From assembly GCA_965249775.1 (NCBI GenBank), contig OZ252253.1, positions 1,302,001-1,366,000 on the forward strand: DNA of 64,000 nt, written 5' to 3'. Below, piece after piece: positions 43,611-51,808 of this stretch; the stretch's first letter is position 1; the number at the start of each line of letters is the position of its first letter. The stretch is from UBA822 sp965249775 (lineage in GTDB: Bacteria > Gemmatimonadota > Gemmatimonadetes > Longimicrobiales > Gaopeijiaceae). The notes under the pieces are model-generated. The model searched no databases. It was not told the origin of the DNA and was given only the letters and a program-made list of their open reading frames with translations. The position numbers and the translations under genes are program-made.

Positions 43611-44096
43611 ATGGGTCGATGTCGCTCGGGGCGTGAGGCCCTACGAGCCGGGTTTACGTTCCTGGAACTGCTGCTCGTTACGGTGATCATCGGTACTCTC
43701 GCGACCATGGTCGCGCCCTCGCTCGAGAGGGCACGCGAACGAGCACAAGTGGCAGCCACGATTGCTAATATCAGAATCATGGAAGCGGAGTTGGCGATCT
43801 ACATCGAGATCAACTTCGGGCCACCGGCGAGCCTGGCCGAGATCGGCCGGGCGAGCCTGCTCGATCCGTGGGGCAATCCCTATGAGTACAATGCGCTCAC
43901 CGGTAAGAACGGTAAGTCGGGGTCCGCGGGGAAGGCCCGGAAGGACAAGTTCTTGGTACCGCTCAACAATGATTACGACCTCTATAGCATGGGAGCAGAC
44001 GGAGAGAGCAAGGCGCCTCTCTCGCCCAAAGTGAGCCATGATGATGTCATCCGAGCCCTGGACGGAGCCTACGTCGGCCTCGCCTCGGAGTTCTGA
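43611..44096 (+). CDS. Prepilin-like protein (type II secretion/type IV pilus pseudopilin), 161 aa
   Basis: A class III signal with a 14-residue basic leader, then G-FTFLELLLVTVIIGTLATMV, including the Glu5 of the mature protein. A helical stem with a short C-terminal domain follows, carrying the GspG-like pattern LLDPWGNPYEY and YDLYSMGADGE (Ca-loop region). Start chosen at the ATG at 43611 for a normal leader length; a GTG at 43524 would give a 43-residue leader. It is followed 27 nt later by the HD-GYP gene, linking a pilin to second-messenger signalling. Confidence 0.88.
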   Translation: MGRCRSGREALRAGFTFLELLLVTVIIGTLATMVAPSLERARERAQVAATIANIRIMEAELAIYIEINFGPPASLAEIGRASLLDPWGNPYEYNALTGKNGKSGSAGKARKDKFLVPLNNDYDLYSMGADGESKAPLSPKVSHDDVIRALDGAYVGLASEF

Positions 44097-44123
44097 TGCC
44101 GTGAGCAGAATGGATCGGACAGA

Positions 44124-45875
44124 ATGAGATTCGACTTCAAGCATTTCCGGACCAAGCTCGGTCTGCGAATCGTGCTCTTGTTCGTCGTGTGCGCCATCCT
44201 TCCGACCGCGATTCTGTCGTACGTCGCCTACACACAGGCCCGGTCGCAGCTTCGGGATCAAAGCGCCGAACTGATGGAGTTGGGCGCGACCAACGCTCAA
44301 ATGGGAGCTCTGGAAAGACTCCAGTCCGTCGAGAGCGAATTGATTCTCCTGGCCACCTCTCCCGGCGTGACCCGGGCACTCAGTGGAGCGGGCGGAGGAG
44401 CAAGCGGGACGGGGTCCTTGAGGCGGCTCAGCGCCCTGACGTTGACTACTGCGGATGCGGCCATTCCGATCGTGGGCGACCTGACGGACACGCCGACGCT
44501 TCCTCCCGAGACGCTCGCCAATCTCGACCAGGGTGAGAGCGCGTTGGTCGTGGTTCCGGGTGCGGCAGGTAAGCCGGACATTTTGATCGCACGCGCTCCG
44601 GAGGGAGAGGGCACCGATTCCGGCGTCCTCTGGGGGCGGATCTTAGGAGACAGCCTCTGGATTACGGCCCAAGTGTACGCGATGGACATCGCCGCCACCG
44701 AGATCGACTTCCAGGACGACAGGGGCTATTGCGTGCTGGACGAGGCCCAGCAGCCCCTGGATTGTGCCGGCGCTCTGGTGGGTTGGCCTACGCGAGGGGT
44801 TCCCGTCCAAGTCCCGGAAGACGCGATTCATGGAGCCCTCTCGTGGGCCGACGGGGGGACGGCCTATGCGGGCCACTACCGCCGTCTGTTCCTGAGGGGG
44901 TTCAACCGTGAGGACTGGACCATCGTTCTCGGTAAGGACGAGCGAACCATTCTGCAACCGTTGACGGAATTTCAAGCGAGGCTCTTTGGCTTTCTCGCGC
45001 TCACGCTTTTTTCTGTCCTGCTGTTGAGCGCAGTCGGCGTCCGCTGGAGGATGGAGCCACTGGCAAAGCTACGGGAGGGTACGAAACGGATCGCCGCGAG
45101 GGACTTCGCCGCCCGCGTGGACATCTCGAGTGGAGACGAGTTCGAGGAGCTTGCCGGATCCTTCAACGACATGGCGGAGCAGGTCGGGACCCTGGTCAAC
45201 GAGTTGCAGGATCTCAGCTGGAGCACGATCACGACGCTCGCCCGCACCATCGACGCCAAATCTTCCTGGACCGCCGGCCACTCGGAGCGTGTGTCTCAGA
45301 TGTCCGTGGCGATCGCACGCGTGATGGGGTTGGACGAGGTCGATTTGGAGCGGCTGTACCGCGGCGGGCTCCTTCACGACATCGGCAAGATCGGCGTCCC
45401 CGTCACGATCCTCGACAAGAAGGGGCACCTCACCGAAGAGGAGTGGGCCGTCATGCGGAGTCATGTAACCATCGGCGCGCGGATTCTCGAACCGCTCACC
45501 GCCCTGGAGGACGTGTTGCCGATCGTGCTCTACCACCATGAACGATGGGACGGTAAGGGATACGAGGCGGGACTAGCCGGAACCGAGATTCCCACATTGG
45601 CACGCATTCTGTGCGTTGCGGACACCTACGACGCGATGCGTTCGGACCGGCCCTACCGTACCGGAAAGGGCCCGGACGAGACACTCGAAGAGGTCGCGAT
45701 GTGCTCGGGCAGCCAGTTCGATCCTGAGGCCGTCGAGGCGTTCGTCGAATTCATGGCGTCGGAAGAGGGCGAGCTCGCGTCCATGGGAAATTTCTCGAAC
45801 CCCTTCGGCGTGCCGGCCGAGGCTGACCGGCCAGCGTCGCGCACACTCGCCGGCGTCGAGAGGATCAGAGCGTGA
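44124..45875 (+). CDS. Membrane HD-GYP-domain signalling protein with HAMP, 583 aa
   Basis: TM1 is at about residues 12-35 (LRIVLLFVVCAILPTAILSYVAYT). A periplasmic sensor of about 240 residues follows (dCache-like), then TM2 (LFGFLALTLFSVLLLSAVGV) and a HAMP domain (PLAKLREGTKRIAARDFAARV). The C-terminal HD-GYP domain has HSERVSQM, LLHDIGKIGVP, HHERWDGKGY and DTYDAMRSDRPYR. HD-GYP enzymes hydrolyse cyclic-di-GMP. The GYP Pro is replaced by Glu (GYE), which may affect partner binding more than catalysis. The next gene overlaps as GTGA. Confidence 0.92.
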   Translation: MRFDFKHFRTKLGLRIVLLFVVCAILPTAILSYVAYTQARSQLRDQSAELMELGATNAQMGALERLQSVESELILLATSPGVTRALSGAGGGASGTGSLRRLSALTLTTADAAIPIVGDLTDTPTLPPETLANLDQGESALVVVPGAAGKPDILIARAPEGEGTDSGVLWGRILGDSLWITAQVYAMDIAATEIDFQDDRGYCVLDEAQQPLDCAGALVGWPTRGVPVQVPEDAIHGALSWADGGTAYAGHYRRLFLRGFNREDWTIVLGKDERTILQPLTEFQARLFGFLALTLFSVLLLSAVGVRWRMEPLAKLREGTKRIAARDFAARVDISSGDEFEELAGSFNDMAEQVGTLVNELQDLSWSTITTLARTIDAKSSWTAGHSERVSQMSVAIARVMGLDEVDLERLYRGGLLHDIGKIGVPVTILDKKGHLTEEEWAVMRSHVTIGARILEPLTALEDVLPIVLYHHERWDGKGYEAGLAGTEIPTLARILCVADTYDAMRSDRPYRTGKGPDETLEEVAMCSGSQFDPEAVEAFVEFMASEEGELASMGNFSNPFGVPAEADRPASRTLAGVERIRA

Positions 45876-46270
45876 GGCGCGTTAGATCGTTCCCAGCATT
45901 GGGTGTCTTCCTCCTGATCTGTGCATGCGGGCCCGGTGGGCTCGACACGCCTCCGGCGAGCATCGAAGGCCTGTGGACCACGACCGACGACCCCCGGTAC
46001 GCAGATCGTGCGTTCGAGATCACAGAAGAATTCCTCTACCTGCTACAGGGGGGAGACACGTTCTCGGTGTACAGGATCAACGAGGTCCAGCTGGCAGAAG
46101 ACGAGCTTCCCCGCTACACGATCGAGTATCGAGGAGAGGAGGGTGCGTTGTCCGAGTTCCGTGTTCTTCTGTCCCAAGAGGGCGGCGGCACCCTCCTCTT
46201 CCCCAACCAGATGCACATGAAGTGGCAGAGAGACCCCGATGCCTCCGTCCCGTGGAGGGCCATCAGATAG
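45872..46270 (+). CDS. Small lipoprotein, 132 aa
   Basis: A GTG start overlapping the HD-GYP stop. The signal peptide has a lipobox (LICACG, Cys about residue 20). The exported part is a short beta-rich domain (IEGLWTTTDDPRYADRAFEI, FSVYRINEVQLAEDELPRY, GTLLFPNQMHMKWQRDP), like a small lipocalin-type or META-like fold. Family not recognised. Its coupling suggests it belongs to the pilin/HD-GYP unit. Confidence 0.72.
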   Translation: MRRVRSFPALGVFLLICACGPGGLDTPPASIEGLWTTTDDPRYADRAFEITEEFLYLLQGGDTFSVYRINEVQLAEDELPRYTIEYRGEEGALSEFRVLLSQEGGGTLLFPNQMHMKWQRDPDASVPWRAIR

Positions 46271-46277
46271 GAGCGCT

Positions 46278-46302
46278 CTACCGGTCCGCTTGCGACCGGT
46301 AG
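46278..46302 (+). terminator. Hairpin terminator after the lipoprotein gene
   Basis: A perfect 9-bp inverted repeat (CTACCGGTC / GACCGGTAG, 7-nt loop) 8 nt after the stop codon. No U tract. It separates the pilin/HD-GYP unit from the selenomethyltransferase gene. Confidence 0.55.
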
Positions 46303-46399
46303 GCCATCCGTACAGGTTGATGAACGACGCTGTTTGGCATGGCGCTCCGGCTCGCGTCACTGCGAATCACCGAGAGTCCCGGGGGATCACGGAAAGTCG

Positions 46400-47227
46400 A
46401 TGACAGCACCCAGTGTGCCGACGGTGCCTAATGTGGACCGCAAGGTCCTTCGAGAGGCGATACAGGAGGAGTACGAGGCGGTCGCGTGCGAGCCCCAGCG
46501 CGGTTTTCACTTTCACACGGGCCGCCCGCTCGCCGAGATCCTGGGCTATCAGGCCGAGTGGCTCGACGGATTACCAGAGGGCTCAATCGAATCCTTCGCG
46601 GGCACGGGAAACCCCTTCAGCCTGGGAGCATTGGCAACCGGAGAGCGGGTCGTAGACGTCGGCTGTGGCGCCGGCATCGACTCCCTCATCGCCGCAAGGA
46701 TGGTGGGGCCGGAGGGGGCGGTGATCGGTATCGACATGACGCGGTCCATGCTGGAAAAGGCGCAGGCCGGGGCAAGCGGCCTCGAGCACGTGGAGTTCCT
46801 ACTCGGATTCGGTGAGGAGCTTCCCGTACCGGACGCTTGGGCGGATGTCGTGATCTCCAACGGCGTCGTGAACCTGATGCCGGACAAGGGTGAGGCTCTG
46901 ACTGAGATGGCTCGAGTGCTCGCGCCCGGGGGGCGGATACAGATCGGTGACATCCTCGTCGATCGCGCCGTTCCCGAGAACTCGAAGGAGCGAATCGACC
47001 TCTGGACCGGCTGAATCGCGGGCGCTCTGCTGGAAGCAGAGCTCGAAGCCACGGTCGTGGCCGCGGGATTCACGGACTTCGAGATCACCTGGCGGGCGGA
47101 CGTGTTCAAGGGAGCACCGCAGCAATCGAGCGCAGCGCAGTTCGGAACGCAGGGGATCAACTACCGAGCAACGAAGGGCGGACAGTTGAAAGGCGGACAG
47201 TCAACCAGTCGAAAGGCGGGCAGTTAA
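46400..47227 (+). CDS. ArsM/AS3MT-like SAM methyltransferase with in-frame UGA at the conserved Cys (putative selenoprotein), 275 aa
   Basis: Class I methyltransferase: motif I VVDVGCGAGIDSLIAARMVG (about residues 90-110), VIGIDMTRSMLEKAQ, VVISNGVVNLMPDKGEAL, ARVLAPGGRIQIGDI. UGA at 47012-47014 (codon 205) falls in DLWTG-U-IAGALLEAEL, where ArsM/AS3MT proteins have Cys (human C206, GECLGGAL). The frame then stays open 70 codons to a TAA, finishing the domain (VVAAGFTDFEITWRADVFKG). A SECIS-type hairpin follows at 47024-47042. The other arsenic-binding Cys of human AS3MT (C156, SNC) is Gly here, so the substrate may not be arsenite. Start at 46400 with GGAAAG upstream. The C-terminal tail is encoded by a short tandem repeat. 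Nonsense mutation is the alternative. Confidence 0.8.
47024..47042 (+). promoter_or_regulatory. SECIS-like hairpin downstream of the methyltransferase UGA
   Basis: Nucleotides +10 to +28 after the UGA form a perfect 8-bp stem (GCUCUGCU / AGCAGAGC) with a GGA loop. The loop GG is at +18/+19, the same distance as in the CcmH gene of this window. It lies wholly in coding sequence, as bacterial SECIS elements do. Expected role: SelB-dependent recoding of UGA as selenocysteine. Confidence 0.7.
47171..47226 (+). repeat. Imperfect short tandem repeat in the methyltransferase 3' end
   Basis: Three imperfect copies of a 14-17-bp unit (core AAGGCGGACAGT) occur at the extreme 3' end of the putative selenoprotein gene. 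They encode a Gly/Gln/Lys/Ser tail. The repeats also supply the ribosome-site region for the next gene, whose ATG follows the TAA directly. Confidence 0.5.
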
Positions 47228-48502
47228 ATGGATAGACGGGCCCTGCTCAAGACCGGTACGATGGGCTTCCTGGGACTCGGACTCGGCGGGGGACTCAGTG
47301 GATGCGCGACGGGATCGGGGCGAGGAAGCCCGCTCGTGCTCGCTCCTGTCCGCGCCTCGTGGGACCGGGTCATTCGGACCACCGTAGGCCTGCGCCCACA
47401 CCGGCCCTCCGGCTTCGTCCTGAGGGCTGAGAGGCTCGAAGCCAAGACCGTCATCCACAACTACGGCCATGGGGGCTCGGGCATGTCGCTCTCGTGGGGA
47501 ACCGGCTTCATGGCCGCCGAAATGGCCGCGCAGCAGGAAGAGCGTAGGGCCGCCGTGATCGGCAGCGGCGTGGTCGGACTGACCACGGCGAGACAGCTTC
47601 AGCGGCTCGGCTTCGATGTCACCGTCTATGCCATGGCCGTCCCCCCGGACACCACCTCGAACATGTCGCTCGCCGCCTTTACACCCACCTCCGGGCTCGT
47701 GGAGACCGGTCAGCGCACGAGGGCATGGGACGCTCAGTTCCGGCGTGCCGTAGAGATCGCGTACAAGCAGCTTCAACTCCTGGTCGGCCCGAAATACGGG
47801 ATCACATGGATAAACGGCTACTCGATGCAGTCCGCCCCGCCCGCCAGCGCTTCGACACAGCCGGCGCCAAGCCCGCCGACCCCGCGGCGTCCGCCGAGAC
47901 TGCTGCCGCAGGAGTTTCGGACGGCCAGCGTGACTCTTGGACCCGGAGAGCATCCGTTCCCGACCTCTTATGTGAGTTACCGGCCCTCGATCAATATCGA
48001 GCCCTCGATCTACCTCAACGCGCTCATGGAGGACGTCCTTCTTTTCGGGGGGCGCATCGTCATTCGGAAATTCGACACGCCACGGGACCTGACGTCGCTG
48101 GAGGAATCGGTCATCGTGAACTGCACCGGACTCGGATCCTACACGCTCTTCAACGACCTGGAGATGACGCCTCTCAAGGGTCAGCTCACCGTGCTCGTTC
48201 CCCAGCCTGAGGTCGACTACAACACCTTCGGCGGTATACGCCGGAGCGGCGGTTTCGGACTTCACATGCAGTCCCGGAGCGACGGCATCATCCTCGGGGG
48301 TACGTCCGAACGAGGCGTCTGGTCGCTCGAGCCCAATGAGGAAGCCCGTACGCGAGTAGTAGAGGGACACATCGATCTGTTCAACGCCATGCGTGGGGTG
48401 GCTGCAGACCCCCGAATCGCGAGCTTCGACGCCCCAATCACGAGCGTTGGCCCACCCGACCACATTCCGCCTGTCGAGGCCTTCTTCGGGCTCAACTCTT
48501 AG
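47228..48502 (+). CDS. Circularly permuted D-amino-acid-oxidase-like FAD oxidoreductase, 424 aa
   Basis: A Tat-like or lipoprotein-type signal (LLKTGTMGFLGLGLGGGLSGC) suggests export. A stretch that is C-terminal in ordinary DAAO proteins comes first (TVGLRPHRPSGFVL, HNYGHGGSGMSLSWG, residues about 52-95). The FAD Rossmann motif follows (AVIGSGVVGLTTARQLQRLG, about 107). The rest matches the DAAO middle (FTPTSGLVETGQ; VNCTGLGSYTLF; LKGQLTVLVPQ; GGIRRSGGFGLHMQ). Substrate unknown; amine or D-amino-acid oxidation is the family reaction. It starts directly at the TAA of the methyltransferase gene. Confidence 0.85.
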   Translation: MDRRALLKTGTMGFLGLGLGGGLSGCATGSGRGSPLVLAPVRASWDRVIRTTVGLRPHRPSGFVLRAERLEAKTVIHNYGHGGSGMSLSWGTGFMAAEMAAQQEERRAAVIGSGVVGLTTARQLQRLGFDVTVYAMAVPPDTTSNMSLAAFTPTSGLVETGQRTRAWDAQFRRAVEIAYKQLQLLVGPKYGITWINGYSMQSAPPASASTQPAPSPPTPRRPPRLLPQEFRTASVTLGPGEHPFPTSYVSYRPSINIEPSIYLNALMEDVLLFGGRIVIRKFDTPRDLTSLEESVIVNCTGLGSYTLFNDLEMTPLKGQLTVLVPQPEVDYNTFGGIRRSGGFGLHMQSRSDGIILGGTSERGVWSLEPNEEARTRVVEGHIDLFNAMRGVAADPRIASFDAPITSVGPPDHIPPVEAFFGLNS

Positions 48503-48530
48503 CTCGAGTAACCTCCGAAGGGGGCATCCG

Positions 48531-49847
48531 ATGGCGAAGCTGAGGGTCCACGTGCTCGCTCAGGCGATGGCACTCGCGTCGGCGATGGCGGTCGGAGCAT
48601 GTTCCCCCGGCGCCGGATCCATACAAGCCACGGATGTCATGGATCGGGTTGCTGAGTCCTACGTGCGCCTGGTCCTGGCGGTGGGGGAGCACGACGCGGA
48701 CTACGTCGACGCCTACTACGGTCCGCCGGAGTGGCGTGACCAGGTCACGGCCGAGCGGCTCGGACCGCCAGCCATTGCGGCCCGTGCTGATTCGGTGATC
48801 GACCGGCTTCGTGCCGTCGATCCTCCGGACGGGGAGTTGGAGCGCCTCCGATACTCCTACCTGGCAACCCAGTTGGGGTCGCTCGCCGCTCGAGTGGACA
48901 TGTTGGAGGGACTCGAGATGACCTTCGACGAGGAGTCTCGGGCACTCTATGACGCGGTCGCGCCGACCAACCCCGGGGAGTACTACCTCTCGATTCAGGA
49001 GGAGTTGGACGACCTCCTCCCACCGGGTGGATCGATCGCTGAGCGATTCGGCTGGTTTCAGTCCGGGTACGTGATTCCACCCGACCGACTCGACGCCGTG
49101 TTCACCAGAGCCATCGAGGAGTGCCGTGAGCGCACTCTTCGGCGCGTCGAGCTCCCCGAGGGCGAGAACTTCGTGCTCGAGTACGTCACGGATCAATCAT
49201 GGAGCGGCTACAACTGGTACCAAGGCGGATACCAGAGCTTGATCCAGGTCAACGTGGACTTCCCCAGCTCGATCGACCGGGCGGTGGACCTGGCCTGCCA
49301 CGAGGGCTATCCCGGGCATCACACGTACAACGTCCTGCTCGAGCACAATTTGGTGAACGAGCGAGGATGGCCGGAATTCTCAGTCTATGCGCTCTTCAGC
49401 CCCCAATCGCTCATCGCCGAGGGTAGCGCCAACTTCGGGATCGAGATGGCCTTTCCGGCGGACGAGCGGCTCGAGTTCGAGCGTGACGTGTTGTTCCCGC
49501 TGGCCGGCCTGGACCCCGCCACAGCCGCGAGCTACTACCGGGTGCAAGAGCTCATGGCCCGAATGAACTACGCCGGAAACGAGGCCGCACGACTCTACAT
49601 CGATGGCGACGTCGACGCCGACGGGGCGGTCGCCTGGCTCGTTCGGTACGCGATGTACAGCCCCGGGGCCGCCCGCCAACGCCTGCGCTTCATCGATCAG
49701 TATCGGAGCTACGTCATCAACTACAACCTCGGACTCGATCTCGTGAGAGATTTCGTGGACGGCGACGGGGCGGACCCTGATCTCGATGCGCGCTGGGACC
49801 GTTTCATGCGGCTGCTCGAGTCGCCGAGGTTGCCAGGGGATCTGTAG
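48531..49847 (+). CDS. Secreted DUF885-family lipoprotein (predicted metallohydrolase), 438 aa
   Basis: An N-terminal signal ends in a lipobox (AVGACS). The DUF885 helical domain carries the zinc-peptidase-like motif ACHEGYPGHHTYNVLLEHN (HExxxH-type). A Glu further on, in SLIAEGSANFGIEMAF, is the likely third ligand. DUF885 proteins are predicted thermolysin-like carboxypeptidases, but function is not established. The start at 48531 has GAAGGGGG upstream. Convergent with the BamA-like gene, 7 nt apart. Confidence 0.85.
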   Translation: MAKLRVHVLAQAMALASAMAVGACSPGAGSIQATDVMDRVAESYVRLVLAVGEHDADYVDAYYGPPEWRDQVTAERLGPPAIAARADSVIDRLRAVDPPDGELERLRYSYLATQLGSLAARVDMLEGLEMTFDEESRALYDAVAPTNPGEYYLSIQEELDDLLPPGGSIAERFGWFQSGYVIPPDRLDAVFTRAIEECRERTLRRVELPEGENFVLEYVTDQSWSGYNWYQGGYQSLIQVNVDFPSSIDRAVDLACHEGYPGHHTYNVLLEHNLVNERGWPEFSVYALFSPQSLIAEGSANFGIEMAFPADERLEFERDVLFPLAGLDPATAASYYRVQELMARMNYAGNEAARLYIDGDVDADGAVAWLVRYAMYSPGAARQRLRFIDQYRSYVINYNLGLDLVRDFVDGDGADPDLDARWDRFMRLLESPRLPGDL

Positions 49848-49854
49848 GCAGCCC

Positions 49855-51069
49855 TCAGAACGCGTAGCCCGTGTTGATGTAGATGGCCGCCGAGGACTCG
49901 CTGGACCGCCCCACATCTATCCCGGCGATGAAATTCTCCCCCACGCCGACTCGCAAGCCGCCGCCGTACGCCGTATGGAGATCGGAGAGAAGCTCACTCA
50001 GCACCAGGCCGTCTTCCCACACACGCCCCGTATCGACGAACGCGGAGAGCACCATGTGTGACGCAAGACCGAACAGCGTGAAATTGAGCGCACGCCACCG
50101 CAGCTCGGCGTTCCACAGGAACACGCCCTTGCCGACGTAGCGGTTCTTGGGGATGCCCCTGAGCGTCCTCCCTCCCCCGAGTCCCTCCAGTTGTTTGAAA
50201 GAGGTCTGTATGATGCTCAGGTCGTAGAACGGTGCGTCGCCTTCCACATCCTGGACGAGCAGACGGTTGGCGAAAGTCAGACGCTCGCCAAGCGGGAAGT
50301 AACGGCGATCCACCGCCGTCCAGCGCAGGTATGCGGACTCGCTGCCCAGAAACTCCGGCACGGCCTGGAAGAGCACTTCCGACCACGTGCCACGGTGTGG
50401 GCCCGTTTCCCGGTCGCGGCTATCCCATACGAGGCCCACGCGGACATGGTTGGACCATCCCCCCGGAGTGATATCGGGCGTCGAGCCGGACGAGCCGCCT
50501 GATGCGATCCACTCATTGAGGAACGTCTGCGTCGCCTCCTTCGGAAACAGATCGACGTCGGTGTGTGTGACGCCCACGCCTGCCAACACCCGCATAGGGG
50601 TGTCTCCGATCCCCCGTTGAACATTCGCGGCTGCCCGGGTCCGGTCGCGGCCGAAGCGGTAGTAGTATTGGCCCTCCGTGTCTTCCAGGGTGGCGTCGAA
50701 CGGCGCCTCGTTCCCCACGCCGTAGAAGGGCGATGCGATGTGACGCTCACTGGCGAGCGTCGCGTCGATCCGCCACCCTTCCGGCAGCACGTGGGGCGCA
50801 TCGAAGAAGAGGGTGAGGTCGCGGCGGCCCTCGGTCGTCAGAAAGACCGTAGGCTGAATGGTGAACCGATAGGGCTCGTAGCCGCCCTCGCCGTAGTTAT
50901 ATAACTCGAAAAGAACCCCGTACCCGAAGCCATCGTCCGAGTCGTAGTTGAGGGCAGGAAGCCCCGCGGGTTCCCATCCGGTGGGGCCTTGAGGCTCCTG
51001 AGCGTGGAGCGGGAAGACGTAGAGCGCGGTAAGAAGCATCGTGAGCGCGGCGAGTATGACCTTCTTCAC
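49855..51069 (-). CDS. BamA/TamA-like (Omp85 surface antigen) beta-barrel protein, 404 aa
   Basis: A signal peptide (ILAALTMLLTALYVFPLHAQ) is followed by a beta barrel of the bacterial surface antigen (D15) family without obvious POTRA domains. The barrel signature RTLRGIPKNRYVGKGVFLWNAELR corresponds to the VRGF/Y-type lid-lock region, and the chain ends in aromatic F (YINTGYAF) as outer-membrane proteins do. The lack of POTRA suggests a shorter Omp85-like porin or secretion partner, and not BamA itself. Start set at the GTG at 51069, with GGGAGGGGATC immediately upstream. Confidence 0.85.
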   Translation of the reverse strand: MKKVILAALTMLLTALYVFPLHAQEPQGPTGWEPAGLPALNYDSDDGFGYGVLFELYNYGEGGYEPYRFTIQPTVFLTTEGRRDLTLFFDAPHVLPEGWRIDATLASERHIASPFYGVGNEAPFDATLEDTEGQYYYRFGRDRTRAAANVQRGIGDTPMRVLAGVGVTHTDVDLFPKEATQTFLNEWIASGGSSGSTPDITPGGWSNHVRVGLVWDSRDRETGPHRGTWSEVLFQAVPEFLGSESAYLRWTAVDRRYFPLGERLTFANRLLVQDVEGDAPFYDLSIIQTSFKQLEGLGGGRTLRGIPKNRYVGKGVFLWNAELRWRALNFTLFGLASHMVLSAFVDTGRVWEDGLVLSELLSDLHTAYGGGLRVGVGENFIAGIDVGRSSESSAAIYINTGYAF

Positions 51070-51143
51070 TTGATCCCCTCCCTGACTGTTCTGTGTGTCG
51101 AGGGGGAAGATGCGTTGGTTCATACTCTGACGTCATACGTCGA

Positions 51144-51174
51144 ATTACGTAGCGCACGAGTGCGGATTACGTAG
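51144..51174. promoter_or_regulatory. 9-bp direct repeat ATTACGTAG in a divergent intergenic region
   Basis: ATTACGTAG occurs at 51144-51152 and 51166-51174, 22 bp apart (two helical turns). Each contains the palindrome TACGTA, and related ACGT cores lie at 51130-51140. It is placed between the divergent 51069 (minus) and 51340 (plus) genes. It looks like a double operator for a dimeric regulator; no regulator is identified. Confidence 0.35.
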
Positions 51175-51216
51175 TGGCCTCGCCGAGGCTTCCGGGAGAT
51201 CTCTAGACGGCTCTTC

Positions 51217-51243
51217 AAAGCGGCTCTTCGAGCCGTTTTTTTT
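51217..51243 (+). terminator. Rho-independent terminator or attenuator upstream of the 51340 gene
   Basis: CGGCTC-TTC-GAGCCG followed by eight T (51236-51243), with the stem extended by AAAG against U. It is the only textbook intrinsic terminator I see in the window. It points towards the plus-strand lipoprotein gene starting at 51340, so it ends either a short RNA made from the 51124-51216 region or a leader of that gene. A second CGGCTCTTC copy at 51208-51216 could form an alternative pairing. Confidence 0.75.
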
Positions 51244-51339
51244 CCTTGAGGCACGCAGAATCGGGTTGTAGCCTTGAATAGCCCTCAGGTCTCCGAACGG
51301 ATCCGAGGAATCTCCTATCAAGTGAGGAAGACCCATCCC

Positions 51340-51762
51340 ATGAGAACCAATACCAAGCCGGCACGCCTAGCCGCCACCGTTCTGGTGCTGGGCGCCATTG
51401 CTGCGTGCGACTCTGGAATCATCTTGGGCCCCGACAATCAAGTTCAGCCCTCGAACAACCCCGATCAGTTCGCCTGGCAAGCTTCAGACCTCGCGAACGT
51501 GACCGACACAGAGACGTACAACTGGACGATCACCACACCTACGGCTTCCGTCTCCCACTCCAATGCCGCGCTGACCGACGGCACGGCTACCCTCACCATA
51601 CTCGATGCGGACGGAATGCAGGTATACACCGCCGCGCTCAGTGACGCCTCGAACGGATCGGGCACGACCGGGTCAGGTGCGATCGGAACGTGGACCGTGA
51701 CTGTGACGCTGAACGGTGCGACGACCGACCATATCAACTTCCAGCTCGCCGACGTTCCCTAG
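51340..51762 (+). CDS. Lipoprotein with Ig-like beta domain, 140 aa
   Basis: The signal ends in a lipobox (AIAACD, Cys about 20). The exported 115 residues are Thr/Ser/Asn-rich and beta-predicted (FAWQASDLANVTDTETYNW, GTATLTILDADGMQVYTAAL, GTWTVTVTLNGATTDHINFQL), like a small Ig-fold or DOMON-like domain. Family not named. GAGGAAG lies upstream of the ATG. A leader terminator lies just before it and a strong hairpin after it. Confidence 0.7.
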   Translation: MRTNTKPARLAATVLVLGAIAACDSGIILGPDNQVQPSNNPDQFAWQASDLANVTDTETYNWTITTPTASVSHSNAALTDGTATLTILDADGMQVYTAALSDASNGSGTTGSGAIGTWTVTVTLNGATTDHINFQLADVP

Positions 51763-51808
51763 TCGGTACCTGGAAATCCGCGATGGATTCGTCCATCGCT
51801 TGGACAAC

